A DNA stretch of 64,000 nt from Pseudoalteromonas citrea (GTDB lineage: Bacteria > Pseudomonadota > Gammaproteobacteria > Enterobacterales > Alteromonadaceae). Numbering within the stretch: the stretch's first letter is position 1; every line of letters begins with the position of its first letter. The DNA lies in assembly GCF_000238375.3 (NCBI RefSeq), contig NZ_AHBZ03000015.1:372001-436000 (forward strand). Reading direction: 5' to 3'. Position numbers and translations under genes: made by a program. Below are positions 47,722-56,471 of the stretch, in pieces. The notes beneath the pieces are model-generated. The model searched no databases, was not told where the DNA came from, and saw nothing but the letters and a program-made list of their open reading frames with translations.

Positions 47722-48072
47722 ATGAGCGACATTGAAATTGAATCAGAACTTGTCACCTTTGTTGAAAAGGTTCGCCTCGGTGAACAAGTATGGGCACTGG
47801 GTGCTGAAGATGGTGGCGTTGTGGTATGTGAATCAAACCAGTTCGAAACGACTGACGTTTTACTCGTTTGGGATAGCGCAGAAAAAGCCCAGGCTCAGTG
47901 TAAAGATGAATGGCAAGGCTATACACCAACACCCATTACGCTTGATGAGTTTTTAGATGAGTGGGTAGAAGACCTCAATGAAGATGAAGCGTTATTAGGC
48001 CTTAACTGGAATGACGAAAATGTATGCTTGGAAATCGAACCAACTGGTTTGGCGCGAGCGTTAACTGACTAA
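47722..48072 (+). CDS. DUF2750 family protein
   Basis: A 116-residue acidic protein of the DUF2750 family, recalled from the pattern VWALGAEDG, LVWDSAEKAQAQC, ITLDEFLDEWVEDL and GLNWNDENVCLEIEP. No function is known. AAAGGT stands before the ATG. It follows the GST gene by 27 bases, so both are likely one unit. Its last 12 bases overlap the 3' end of the convergent VOC gene. Confidence 0.87.
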   Translation: MSDIEIESELVTFVEKVRLGEQVWALGAEDGGVVVCESNQFETTDVLLVWDSAEKAQAQCKDEWQGYTPTPITLDEFLDEWVEDLNEDEALLGLNWNDENVCLEIEPTGLARALTD

Positions 48073-48438
48073 CGCTACCAAGGTACCATCAATAGCACGC
48101 ACATAAGCCTGTGTGTGCTCATTTTTACTGCAAGGGGGCATTAATGGCTCTGCACCTGCAGCCACTGCCTTATCATAACTTTCGCTGACATTATTACAGA
48201 GCATGGTTAACTCAAAACCCAATGCAGGTTGTTTTGGCTGAGACCGAATATAGCTTTGTTTAAACTGTGCTTGGGCATAGGGGTGACTGGCAAATCCAAG
48301 AGTCACTTGGCCTGTGTTTAATTCACCATAATCGGCTGATTCAGTGAACTCAACCGCACTCAAACCAAAAGCCTGATAATAAAAATCAAGCACCTCTTCT
48401 ACGTTATCAACATAAATAATTGTTTTTAAATACCGCAT
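48061..48438 (-). CDS. Glyoxalase/VOC family protein
   Basis: A 125-residue single-module vicinal-oxygen-chelate protein. Typical features are the N-terminal RYLKTIIYVDNVEEVLDFY, the GLSAVE turn and a C-terminal DGTLVALV. Family members bind a metal or act as drug-binding or glyoxalase-like enzymes; metal ligands are not certain here. The ATG at 48438 is preferred over a TTG at 48450. It overlaps the DUF2750 gene tail to tail by 12 bases. Confidence 0.88.
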   Translation of the reverse strand: MRYLKTIIYVDNVEEVLDFYYQAFGLSAVEFTESADYGELNTGQVTLGFASHPYAQAQFKQSYIRSQPKQPALGFELTMLCNNVSESYDKAVAAGAEPLMPPCSKNEHTQAYVRAIDGTLVALVS

Positions 48439-48649
48439 GCTACTCGCCAAAAATTATAAAGCATCATCAAACACTCTGTAACTAAAGCATATTTTTTAAG
48501 CTGGGTAAAATACAATCAATAAAGTTTGCAAAACTAAAGCAGGTTGTACAAGGCAATAATGAGGTGAGTGATAGTGAAGTATAAAATGAAGCAGATACAA
48601 AGCAACATACCGCTTTGTCGAATTTTAAAAGCGAACTGAAAAAGCTGTT

Positions 48650-48724
48650 TGGCGCTCTTGGAAGGGATCGAACCTTCAACTTAGCCTCCGGAGGGCCACG
48701 TGATATCCATTTCACCACAAGAGC
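48650..48724 (-). tRNA. tRNA-Arg (anticodon CCG)
   Basis: 75 bases on the minus strand including encoded CCA. The acceptor arm GCTCTTG pairs fully with CAAGAGC, with a G discriminator; the D arm GTGA/TCAC, anticodon arm TGGCC-CTCCGGA-GGCTA with anticodon CCG, and T arm GAAGG-TTCGATC-CCTTC all fold. It reads CGG codons. It stands alone, with about 210 bases of non-coding DNA to the VOC gene start. TATAAA lies about 23 bases upstream and could be its -10 box. Confidence 0.96.
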
Positions 48725-48984
48725 GACACAGCAGTTTTTCAACCGTGTTTATAATAATGCTATCGATGGCCAAATACTAGCATTTGTGCGCTACATGCTT
48801 AATTTTTAATCTAAAAATCAAAAAAACACTATACATTGCACAAAAAACGCGATATTTAACTATGCTTAGTTATACCTTCGTCGGTGCAACATGCCATTTG
48901 TGTTCACCGAACAATGCGAAACAGAGTAAAAACTCTATAACAACAAGCGCATTGTGCTTAAAAAATATCAAGAGGATTATTATT

Positions 48985-49167
48985 ATGACCCCGATGACCA
49001 CTGAACAAGTAGCTGAATTTCTTGGCGTAAAAGTAGAGCGAGTAAAGAGACTATCTAGAGAGAACTTACTTGTTGCAAAAGATAATGATGCTGATGGTCA
49101 GCCTATATTTGATAAAACAGATGTAGAAAAGTACAAAGAGCTAGCACAAAGGTTAGGCGGGATTTAG
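48985..49167 (+). CDS. Small helix-turn-helix (MerR/excisionase-like) protein
   Basis: A 60-residue protein with AGAGGA eight to nine bases before its ATG. The sequence MTTEQVAEFLGVKVERVKRLSREN is a winged-helix HTH of the excisionase/MerR type, and FDKTDVEKYKELAQRL matches the second half of the domain. It is probably a DNA-binding protein. Longer frames upstream lack this support. It lies near tRNA-Arg, but no integrase is near, so it is not judged an excisionase of a mobile element. It converges with the kinase gene, which ends immediately after it. Confidence 0.75.
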   Translation: MTPMTTEQVAEFLGVKVERVKRLSRENLLVAKDNDADGQPIFDKTDVEKYKELAQRLGGI

Positions 49168-49959
49168 TCAAACGAGGCTTTGTAGCCTTGCAATGAGGGG
49201 CGACGCATATGAGTGCGCTCCTCTGCTTTGATACCACTCGATACTCAATAGTAAATACACAACCTGATAAGCCAGTAACTTATTATTAGCATAGTGAGGT
49301 AAAGGAAGGTGTCTGTGTATATAGTATGTTTTTAATAGCGCACACTGTTCTTGTGTATCTAAATTGAAACTACAACTTAGTGCAGCCAAATCAAAGTAAA
49401 CATCATTGTATTGGGCATACTCAAAGTCAATTATTTTGGCGCCATGCTCAGTATTAAGCAAGTTATCAAAGACCAAGTCATTATGACAAAAAGCCAGCTC
49501 TTGAGGTAACGCCTCAATTAATGATATTGCCCATGAAATATGATGCTCTGCGAGTATATTACTCCCCGTATTAAGCTGTTTAACAAAACCAAGTATATTG
49601 ATTGGGGCCGTGCTGTCGACGTCCTGATATTCATGAAGAGTGACCAAACATTCAATAATGCCTAGATCAAGTTCAAAAAATGGAGCAACTTCGTCAATAA
49701 ACTCCAACAGCGCGACCTTTTTCTCAAAGTCGTAAGCTATCAGTGACTGACTGATACCAAGATCAGCGAGCGCACTTTGAATCTTTAAAAGCCAAACGGG
49801 GATCTCATCCTGGTAGCACTTTAATAGCAACTTTCCTTTGCTCGTCTGCAATAAGAAATTTTTATTACTTAAGCCTTTATCTAAGTATGTAATATCGTCT
49901 ACGCGCAATGTTGGTAGCATTGACTGCGCAAGTGATATTAAATCAGCCTGTAGTAACAT
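49168..49959 (-). CDS. Choline/aminoglycoside-type phosphotransferase, probable thiamine kinase role
   Basis: A 263-residue small-molecule kinase of the APH/ChoK fold. The Brenner motif FCHNDLVFDNLL holds the catalytic Asp, and IDFEYAQYNDVYFDLA holds the metal-binding Asp. The family includes E. coli thiamine kinase ThiK. Here it starts three bases after a PnuC-family transporter and belongs to an operon with a YkoF-like thiamine-binding protein, so a role in phosphorylating thiamine after uptake is inferred. A different substrate, such as choline or nicotinamide riboside, cannot be excluded. Gene symbol left empty for this reason. Confidence 0.82.
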   Translation of the reverse strand: MLLQADLISLAQSMLPTLRVDDITYLDKGLSNKNFLLQTSKGKLLLKCYQDEIPVWLLKIQSALADLGISQSLIAYDFEKKVALLEFIDEVAPFFELDLGIIECLVTLHEYQDVDSTAPINILGFVKQLNTGSNILAEHHISWAISLIEALPQELAFCHNDLVFDNLLNTEHGAKIIDFEYAQYNDVYFDLAALSCSFNLDTQEQCALLKTYYIHRHLPLPHYANNKLLAYQVVYLLLSIEWYQSRGAHSYASPLIARLQSLV

Positions 49960-49962
49960 TGT

Positions 49963-50595
49963 TTAATCATATTCTAATTTTGCTAATGATTGGCCTTCAC
50001 GTTGCTCATGTTCATCATACCAACGTTTGTAACCCCAACACACCAACACGGTATAAAATACAAATAAAACCAGCGTTGGATAATAACCTTTTGCAAAATA
50101 TAAATAGATTGAAGCAGTATCAATCACTATCCAATATAAAAAGTTCTCTAACACCTTTTTAGCTACTAAGTACGTGGTAACAATCGCAAAACAGGTGGTA
50201 AAGCTATCAAGATATGCCAGTTCAGCATTGATATAATTATCCGTCAAATAACCTAATATGACAGCAATTATACTGGTCACTATAATAATTTTAATGTGTC
50301 GGCCAAGCGACCAAGACACAATGGGCACTATGGATTGCTCCTGCGTTTTTTGCCACATTCTCCAGCCAACAACCGCCATTATCATGTAATAAAAATTCAG
50401 CGCAGACTCCATCACCAAAGCGCCATTCCAATACATCACCGTGTAAATAAACGTACTGATAAATGCAGCAGGCCAACACCAGCTACTCTCTTTGATGGCC
50501 AATAGCAAGTATGCCAAAGAGAGCAATACCGCAATATACTCCCAATACGACATCGCGGTAAAACCAGAAAGTACGTCTCGTATAAATTCAATCAT
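49963..50595 (-). CDS. PnuC-family vitamin transporter (PnuT-like, probably thiamine)
   Basis: A 210-residue inner-membrane protein with about seven spans. PnuC features include AIKESSWCWPAAFISTFIYTVMYWNGAL, SALNFYYMIMAVVGWRMW and the late TTYLVAKKVLENFLYWIVID. PnuC-type carriers move nicotinamide riboside, while PnuT forms move thiamine; the choice rests on context: a YkoF-like protein before it and a phosphotransferase after it. The ATG at 50595 is chosen by length; it overlaps the YkoF-like stop by 8 bases, so translation is coupled. No TPP riboswitch is seen upstream. Confidence 0.85.
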   Translation of the reverse strand: MIEFIRDVLSGFTAMSYWEYIAVLLSLAYLLLAIKESSWCWPAAFISTFIYTVMYWNGALVMESALNFYYMIMAVVGWRMWQKTQEQSIVPIVSWSLGRHIKIIIVTSIIAVILGYLTDNYINAELAYLDSFTTCFAIVTTYLVAKKVLENFLYWIVIDTASIYLYFAKGYYPTLVLFVFYTVLVCWGYKRWYDEHEQREGQSLAKLEYD

Positions 50596-50842
50596 TGGCA
50601 GACAAGTCACCTGAAATAAATTTACACACAAAAACGATTTTTCCATAAGTAATGAACGAGCGCTTCATTTCTGACTGTAGTGTTTGCATAACTAAATCAT
50701 AGTCACCAAACACCTGTGTAGACATCGTATTGGTTATGACTTTGAGTTCTGGATTTTGATTTAAGCGGTCAATGAATTCTTTAATAAATGGAATATAGTC
50801 ACTATGAAGTGGGTATTTACTGATCTCAACTGACAGTTTCAT
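50588..50842 (-). CDS. YkoF-like thiamine/HMP-binding protein (MTH1187 fold)
   Basis: An 84-residue protein of the YkoF/MTH1187-like family. Recalled family features: LSVEISKYPLHSDYIPFIKEFIDRL and NTMSTQVFGDYDLVM. In Bacillus YkoF binds thiamine and its pyrimidine. It is one domain, half the size of the duplicated Bacillus YkoF, with no signal peptide, so it acts in the cytoplasm. GAGAG lies before the ATG. It is the first gene of the three-gene unit. Confidence 0.83.
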   Translation of the reverse strand: MKLSVEISKYPLHSDYIPFIKEFIDRLNQNPELKVITNTMSTQVFGDYDLVMQTLQSEMKRSFITYGKIVFVCKFISGDLSAND

Positions 50843-50966
50843 TACAGCTCTCTAAAGGGAATATAGACATGGCTATTGTAGCCGCCGATAGCGACTTTGG
50901 CGACCATTACTCACGCTAAACGCATGTAAAGCAATTATAAATGAATACATATTAGCAGCATTAAAC

Positions 50967-50993
50967 AGGGCGATTTAAGGATTAAAACGCCCT
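50967..50993 (-). terminator. Weak hairpin after the GH109-like gene
   Basis: AGGGCG (50967-50972) pairs with CGCCCT (50988-50993) across a 15-base loop, 9 bases after the stop. On the minus strand it is followed by GTTTAAT, a poor T-tract, so termination may be weak. It does not match a TPP riboswitch. Confidence 0.4.
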
Positions 50994-51001
50994 CACTCTA
51001 G

Positions 51002-52375
51002 TTAGGCGCCAACAATACCAAGTGGTTTGGCATTTTTCCATGCGCCACGCGTAAAATCAGGTACATCAACAGAGCTACTGCGGTTTGCAACCGACTGTGC
51101 CGATAATGGCGATATAACAGACCACGCAGCCCCATCATAGACATCTTGATCAAGCGGTTCGCCATTACGCAAACAATAAATCATTCGCCAAAACATCAAA
51201 AAGTCCATGCCTCCATGACCGCCATTGCGCTGTGCTTCTTCTCCCATTTTAACCCACAGAGGGTGATCGTATTTATCATACCAAGCCTGCATGTCATGGT
51301 CCCATTCATGAAAGCTCTTGCTGCCATTGTTTTCTAAGGCAATCCGATTTGGGAAACCTGCAAAGACACCATTGGTCCCTTGGATTAAATTATGCCGTGA
51401 ATATGGCCTTGGGGTTGTTGTATCGTGTTGTACCATAATACTACGACCCTGTACGGTTTTAATAATCGTGGTATTCATATCACCCGCAATATAATCAAGC
51501 TGATTGCGTGGATGATCCGCTGCAAATTCACGTTTGGCATAAGCGCTTCGGCCTAACGCTGGTGAGCTCATAGAGGTCAAGTAATCAAAACGATCACCAC
51601 GGTTAATATTCATATACTGTGACACCGGCCCTAAACCATGAGTGGGGTATAAGTTACCATCGCGTTTTGCATGCCATTCAGTGCGCCATGAGCCCGTCTT
51701 ATGCTCAATTTCTTTCATTTGCCAGCGTAGTTCATGTATATAGGCCGCTTCTCCGTGTAAAAGCTCGCCAAATAAACCTTGCCTAACCATATTTAGTACC
51801 ATCAACTCATCACGACCATAGTTGACGTTTTCCATCATCATACAGTTTTTCTGCGTACGCTCTGCGGTATCGACAATTTGCCACATTTCTTCTACCGTCA
51901 AGGCCAGAGGTACCTCGACAAAAGCGTGCTTTGCGCTATTCATGGTATCAATCGCCATCGGAGCGTGCCATGCCCACGGAGTAGAAATAATCACTATATC
52001 AATATCATCACGCGCTAGCATTTGTTGATAAGCTCGCTCGCTCCCAGAGTATAACGCGGGTTTTTCTAGACCCTTTTCAACTAAATACTGAGCAGAACGT
52101 TCCAAAACCTCGTCATGCGTGTCGCAAATAGCGACTATTTTTGTGCCTTCAATATGACTCATACGCTTTACATGACCATAACCACGCTGCCCAACGCCAA
52201 TAAAGCCAACGCGCACCACCTGCATTTTTGGTACGACCAACCCTATAACAGATTGACCCTGAGCTGGTGGCAATTGAGGGGATGATGCATTCGTTTGCGC
52301 ACATCCAACAACAACGCTTGCTGCAGCTGTTGCACTGGCTGCTTTTAAAAAATCACGGCGGTTAAACTTTTTCAT
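51002..52375 (-). CDS. Tat-exported GH109/Gfo-Idh-MocA family oxidoreductase-type hydrolase
   Basis: A 457-residue protein with a Tat signal (NRRDFLKAA, Arg6-Arg7) that ends in a lipobox-like VVVGC (Cys25), so it is probably an exported lipoprotein. The Rossmann start [14 protein letters not shown] binds NAD, and [13 protein letters not shown] with ENVNYGRDE follow. The whole resembles GH109 enzymes, NAD-dependent alpha-N-acetylgalactosaminidases. The call depends on recalled family features. The neighbours are a sugar kinase and a sugar nucleotidyltransferase, which fits hexosamine processing. The gene stops before a weak hairpin. Confidence 0.82.
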   Translation of the reverse strand: MKKFNRRDFLKAASATAAASVVVGCAQTNASSPQLPPAQGQSVIGLVVPKMQVVRVGFIGVGQRGYGHVKRMSHIEGTKIVAICDTHDEVLERSAQYLVEKGLEKPALYSGSERAYQQMLARDDIDIVIISTPWAWHAPMAIDTMNSAKHAFVEVPLALTVEEMWQIVDTAERTQKNCMMMENVNYGRDELMVLNMVRQGLFGELLHGEAAYIHELRWQMKEIEHKTGSWRTEWHAKRDGNLYPTHGLGPVSQYMNINRGDRFDYLTSMSSPALGRSAYAKREFAADHPRNQLDYIAGDMNTTIIKTVQGRSIMVQHDTTTPRPYSRHNLIQGTNGVFAGFPNRIALENNGSKSFHEWDHDMQAWYDKYDHPLWVKMGEEAQRNGGHGGMDFLMFWRMIYCLRNGEPLDQDVYDGAAWSVISPLSAQSVANRSSSVDVPDFTRGAWKNAKPLGIVGA

Positions 52376-52452
52376 TATTATCCTTTGTCATTACCACAAC
52401 TATTCTGGCCCTATATTACGTTATTAGAGACCACCAACAAGTCTGACAAGCA

Positions 52453-52484
52453 TTAAAAAAAGCGCCTAAGCGCTTTTTTTAATT
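52453..52484. terminator. Bidirectional terminator after the kinase gene
   Basis: ATTAAAAAAAGCGC-CTAA-GCGCTTTTTTTAAT is a near-perfect palindrome with T-runs on both strands. It covers the kinase stop codon at 52479-52481 and separates the kinase from the upstream GH109-like gene start at 52375. Confidence 0.85.
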
Positions 52485-53618
52485 TTTAATAAGAATGCCC
52501 TTTAAGGTGCTTTCTTTATCAAGTATATCTTGGTACAACTTAAACTGATTACGTGCACGCTCTAAATTGTGCGTGGCGTGCTTGGTTGCAAAGTAATTAT
52601 CACCATCTAAATAATCCGTTAAAAAGCGCAGACCTATCATGAACGGCATTACCTTCGCACCAAGTAAGAAGCTCATTTTTTCTTGCTCAGTGATCGACTC
52701 AGCTAAAGGCGAAACATAGCCTTTGACAATAGCTTCGAATATTTCTTCTCGTACTTTTACAGCTGATAAATCTGTAGAGTCTTCGGCTTCTGGTGAGCAA
52801 AAAGTACGTACCATATCGCCAAAATCAAATAACCAATAACCCGGCATACAGGTGTCTAAATCAATGACGGCCTTACCTTTATTGCTGCTATTGCAAAAAA
52901 GCATGTTATTAATTTTAGTATCGTTGTGACAAGGCCTCAGTGGAATAGTCCCAGCCAATGCCTCCAGTTCCGCAACTAGGTTAACTTGGCTTTCACAAAA
53001 AGAGATATCCGCCATACAATTCGCTACACGGTTATGCTCATCTGTACTCACCATATTTTTGAATGTCTCAAAGCGCTTGGTTAAGTTATGAAAGTCCGGG
53101 ATCACATGATGTAATGTTTGTGCATTAAAGTCTTCTAGCGCCCGAGCAAATAGCCCAAATGCATTGGCTGCCGTTTGCGCTTTCTCAGTGCTATTAACCA
53201 CATCTTCACTGTAACTTCCCCCAATAAACTCTAATGCACGCCATACATCGCCATTATGGGTTACTAAGTATTTACCATTGATCGTTGGTAAATGCTTAAT
53301 GATATTCAGTTTATACTTACCTATAACCGCTTTGTCTGACAGGTGCTGCTCGATAGCCCGTGCATTTTCTACAAGGTGTTCTGGCTGTGGAAAAACATCA
53401 GTATTAAGTTTTTGTACCACGACTGCCTGATTGCCATCTTTCAGTAACATTGTGGTATTAATGTGACCATTACCAATCGGGTTCATTACCGCTGTGCTGC
53501 TATCTAAACCAAATTGTTGCGATAAATAATGCACTATCGCAGTATTCTTCATGCGTACCTCATTGCGTGACCGCGTGTGTGAAGGGGCTGAGACTTGCTC
53601 ATCCATGACGTAATTCAT
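52479..53618 (-). CDS. Phosphotransferase, N-acetylhexosamine 1-kinase (NahK)-like
   Basis: A 379-residue APH-fold kinase. CHNDTKINNMLF holds the catalytic Asp (about 235-245) and VIDLDTCMPGYWLFDFGDMVRTF the metal-binding Asp. It resembles NahK, which phosphorylates GlcNAc/GalNAc at C1. The ATG at 53618 has AGGA eight bases before it; an internal ATG at 53549 is possible but lacks the same support. Its start overlaps the nucleotidyltransferase by 20 bases, so the two are coupled; together they could make UDP-activated sugar. The substrate is an inference from context. Confidence 0.85.
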   Translation of the reverse strand: MNYVMDEQVSAPSHTRSRNEVRMKNTAIVHYLSQQFGLDSSTAVMNPIGNGHINTTMLLKDGNQAVVVQKLNTDVFPQPEHLVENARAIEQHLSDKAVIGKYKLNIIKHLPTINGKYLVTHNGDVWRALEFIGGSYSEDVVNSTEKAQTAANAFGLFARALEDFNAQTLHHVIPDFHNLTKRFETFKNMVSTDEHNRVANCMADISFCESQVNLVAELEALAGTIPLRPCHNDTKINNMLFCNSSNKGKAVIDLDTCMPGYWLFDFGDMVRTFCSPEAEDSTDLSAVKVREEIFEAIVKGYVSPLAESITEQEKMSFLLGAKVMPFMIGLRFLTDYLDGDNYFATKHATHNLERARNQFKLYQDILDKESTLKGILIKN

Positions 53619-54504
53619 TTAATTTTCCTGCTACGCTATCTAGTTCTTCTTTGAAGGTAATGCCATACCAATCATCTATGGCTGAATAAACTGTGACATG
53701 AATTTCATTCAAGGATATACATGCTTGAATACAATCGGGCAAATAACACTCTTTTTTGACAACGTTGTCATAGCTATCTAAAAACCGAGAGAAATCATGA
53801 TTCAGGTATGTCATAAGCTTAGGCGTGATCCCCCAAAATGTCATTGAGGCAAGTGTGTTTTCATTGATCAGTATTGTTTCACCCGCACACTCACCGAGTA
53901 ACTGTTCTTTTTCTATCTTAATATTTAGACATTCTTTAACCGATACGAGAGAGTCACCGTCTAACTGACATAGGCCACGATTTACGCCTCCCTGCTCCGA
54001 CAAAGTACGCTTAATTGGATAGCCCACCATAGCCATATGATGTTCATCAGTGGCTGTTTCAACAAAATGAGTCACTAATTGCACGTAGGCATTCGGCCCA
54101 TAGTAATCGTCTGCCGTGATCACAATGGCAGGTCGTGTAATATAATCACGCGCTGCCAATAACGCATGCCCTGTCCCCCAAGGTTTTACACGCGCTTTAG
54201 CTTTATCAAGGTGCTTTGTTGGCACATCAAATATAGTCTGTTCAACTAAATGAATGGTTAAACGCTGAGGTAAACGGGGAATAATGCGTGTTTCTACCGT
54301 GGATTTGATCGCTGAGTTAATCACCAATACAACTTCCATGACTCCCGCATTATGGGCATCTTGAATGCTTAACTCCATAATGGAGCATTCTAGCCCGGGG
54401 ATTTCTGCTATCTGCTTATTGCCACCAAAGCGGCTACCAAGGCCACCGGCTAGTATCACCAGCAGCGGCGAAAGCGCTTTGTTATCCGTATTTCCGATTA
54501 CCAT
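53599..54504 (-). CDS. Sugar-1-phosphate nucleotidyltransferase
   Basis: A 301-residue protein with the nucleotidyltransferase signature LAGGLGSRFGGNKQ (18-31) and the Mg-binding ITADDYYGP, GTGHALLAA in between. It activates a sugar-1-phosphate with an NTP, but base and sugar are unknown. The next gene, a NahK-like kinase, would make the sugar-1-phosphate, which suggests a salvage path. Ends overlapping the kinase start. It has its own leader of about 77 bases after the aldehyde dehydrogenase gene end. Confidence 0.88.
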   Translation of the reverse strand: MVIGNTDNKALSPLLVILAGGLGSRFGGNKQIAEIPGLECSIMELSIQDAHNAGVMEVVLVINSAIKSTVETRIIPRLPQRLTIHLVEQTIFDVPTKHLDKAKARVKPWGTGHALLAARDYITRPAIVITADDYYGPNAYVQLVTHFVETATDEHHMAMVGYPIKRTLSEQGGVNRGLCQLDGDSLVSVKECLNIKIEKEQLLGECAGETILINENTLASMTFWGITPKLMTYLNHDFSRFLDSYDNVVKKECYLPDCIQACISLNEIHVTVYSAIDDWYGITFKEELDSVAGKLNELRHG

Positions 54505-54581
54505 ATCAGACCACTAAATATAAATAGGCGGACAAGTTTACAGCGCTTTTTAAATAATAGAAAGTCATTGCAAAATTTGCG

Positions 54582-56015
54582 TTAATCAAACTTTTGGCAG
54601 AGATACTTCACCTCAAGGTACTCATCTAACCCTTGTTTAGCTCCTTCGCGTCCTAACCCTGATTGCTTGATACCACCAAATGGCGCTACTGGATTCGAGA
54701 TCATGCCTTCATTTATGCCAATCATTCCGTACTCTAACGCATGAGAGACCCGATGTATTTGTGACACATCTTGTGAATAAAAATAGGCCGCAAGCCCCTC
54801 TTCTACCCCATTAGCAAACACTAAACTTTGTACTTCATCAAAAAACGCCATCACAGACACAATGGGCCCAAATATTTCAGTGTTGGCAATGTCCATCTCG
54901 GGTGTCACATGAGTCAAAATAACAGGGGCCATAAACAATCCAGCTTCTTCTGCTCCTTGGTAATGTATTTTTGCACCTTGTTTTAATGCTGAGGCGATCA
55001 AGCCTTGTACTTTGGCTTTAGCAGACTCATTTATCAAGGGTCCTAAATCGTTACCTGCAACCATCCCATCACCTACTTTTAAAGTGGCAACCGCCGTTGT
55101 AAGACAACTGATAAATTCCGCCATACACTCTTGCTCAACCAGCACCCTGTTTGCCGCAACGCATGTTTGCCCCGCATTACGAAATTTAGCAGCCATCAAA
55201 CCAGCAACCGCTGCAGGTATATTTGCACTACCATAGACAATAAATGGCGCATTTCCGCCAAGCTCCATTGATGTACGTTTGATTGTCGTAGCCGAATGCG
55301 ACAATAATAACTGCCCTACTTTTGTGGACCCAGTAAACGTTAACTTACGCACAGCTGCCGATTGGCAATAGCCTTCAACCAATTTAGCGGGTTGACGCGT
55401 AATAAGCACTTGAAAGGCGCCAGCTTCCATACCAGCCTGAATTGCAAGTTTAGCTAATGCAATGGCACTCAATGGAGTTTCTTCAGATGGTTTTAAAATA
55501 AAGCTACATCCCGCCGCATAAGCTGGTGCAACTTTGCGCGTGATCATGGCAAGCGGAAAATTCCAAGGAGTTATACCCAGAACTACTCCGACTGGCTGTT
55601 TAATGGTGCTCAATTGCACCGATGTATTTTGACTGGGGATAGTCTCACCATAACTTCGTATGGCTTCTTGCGCAAACCACTCAACAAAACCCGCAGCATA
55701 GCGCACTTCACCCAGCGCTTCATGCAATGGCTTGCCTTGTTCTGCAACCATCAATTCTGCCAGCATCTCTTCATGAGATAAAATTAATGCATGCCATTTT
55801 TTTAATACTTCTGAGCGCAGAGAGGCCGATACGGTGCGCAACTGTTTTAACGCGCACTGAGCGCCACTTAGAGCTAACTCGCAACCGAGCTCATCAACCG
55901 ATGAGACTTCTTTAACCACGCCAAGATTGGCAGGGTTTAACACTGAAAATGTATCATCAGTTTGGTATGACTTACCGTTAATAAAAGAATGTTCGTGTTC
56001 TAAGAGCAATTGCAT
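54582..56015 (-). CDS. gabD: Succinate-semialdehyde dehydrogenase-like NAD(P) aldehyde dehydrogenase
   Basis: A 477-residue aldehyde dehydrogenase. PWNFPLA (with Asn152), the FTGSTKVGQ turn, ELGGNAPFIV (Glu251) and the catalytic Cys285 in AGQTCVAANR are all in place. The overall pattern is that of the GabD class, converting succinate semialdehyde to succinate, though glutarate semialdehyde dehydrogenase activity is possible. The ATG at 56015 is used; the TTG at 56018 is not. It is not linked to gabT or a GABA permease here. A terminator and fdx lie upstream. Confidence 0.9.
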   Translation of the reverse strand: MQLLLEHEHSFINGKSYQTDDTFSVLNPANLGVVKEVSSVDELGCELALSGAQCALKQLRTVSASLRSEVLKKWHALILSHEEMLAELMVAEQGKPLHEALGEVRYAAGFVEWFAQEAIRSYGETIPSQNTSVQLSTIKQPVGVVLGITPWNFPLAMITRKVAPAYAAGCSFILKPSEETPLSAIALAKLAIQAGMEAGAFQVLITRQPAKLVEGYCQSAAVRKLTFTGSTKVGQLLLSHSATTIKRTSMELGGNAPFIVYGSANIPAAVAGLMAAKFRNAGQTCVAANRVLVEQECMAEFISCLTTAVATLKVGDGMVAGNDLGPLINESAKAKVQGLIASALKQGAKIHYQGAEEAGLFMAPVILTHVTPEMDIANTEIFGPIVSVMAFFDEVQSLVFANGVEEGLAAYFYSQDVSQIHRVSHALEYGMIGINEGMISNPVAPFGGIKQSGLGREGAKQGLDEYLEVKYLCQKFD

Positions 56016-56075
56016 CAAGATAACCCGTAAATCTAGTTATGATTAATATGCCACAGTTATGGCGCTATAAACAAA

Positions 56076-56105
56076 AAAACCGCAGCACTTATGCTACGGT
56101 TTTCA
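56076..56105 (-). terminator. Terminator of the isc operon (after fdx)
   Basis: On the minus strand AAAACCGTAGCATAAGTGCT, then GCGGTTTT, is an imperfect hairpin (AAAACCG/CGGTTTT plus AGCA/TGCT) followed by a run of T. It lies about 26 bases after the fdx stop. Confidence 0.75.
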
Positions 56106-56131
56106 TCACAATAAATGACAGAGACTAACTA

Positions 56132-56470
56132 TTAATGGTCTTCATTTACGATGTTTAAATTGTACTTGGGAATTTCAACCACAAGATCTTCATCTGTGAT
56201 AATAGCCTGACACCCTAAACGTGATTCTGGCTCTAAACCCCATGCTTTATCTAGCATGTCATCTTCTAATTCATCACTTTCATCTAATGAGTCAAACCCT
56301 TCACGTACAACAATGTGGCAAGTAGTACACGCACACGACTTCTCACATGCATGGGGAATGCTAATGCCATTTTTCAATGCCACGTTTAACACTGTTTCCC
56401 CTTTAGGTGCTTCAATCGCCGCGCCTTCAGGACATAATTCTTCATGGGGTAAAAAGATGATTTGTGGCAT
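56132..56470 (-). CDS. fdx: ISC-type [2Fe-2S] ferredoxin
   Basis: A 112-residue ferredoxin. The four cluster ligands match E. coli Fdx: Cys42, Cys48, Cys51 and Cys87, with an extra Cys46. It supplies electrons for cluster assembly on IscU. It begins one base after hscA. No iscX follows, unlike E. coli. Confidence 0.96.
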   Translation of the reverse strand: MPQIIFLPHEELCPEGAAIEAPKGETVLNVALKNGISIPHACEKSCACTTCHIVVREGFDSLDESDELEDDMLDKAWGLEPESRLGCQAIITDEDLVVEIPKYNLNIVNEDH

Positions 56471-56471
56471 A

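Noticed and set aside
48482-48742. An 86-codon minus-strand frame across tRNA-Arg.
   Set aside because: It covers the tRNA, which folds perfectly, and has no family features or ribosome-binding site.
48650-49167. tRNA-Arg next to a small excisionase-like HTH gene as the edge of an integrated element.
   Set aside because: No integrase, no repeat of the tRNA 3' end and no shift in gene content is seen; the surrounding genes are ordinary chromosomal families.
50843-51001. TPP riboswitch upstream of the thiamine-like operon.
   Set aside because: The conserved CTGAGA and related THI-box segments are not present on the minus strand of this interval; only a weak GC hairpin was found.
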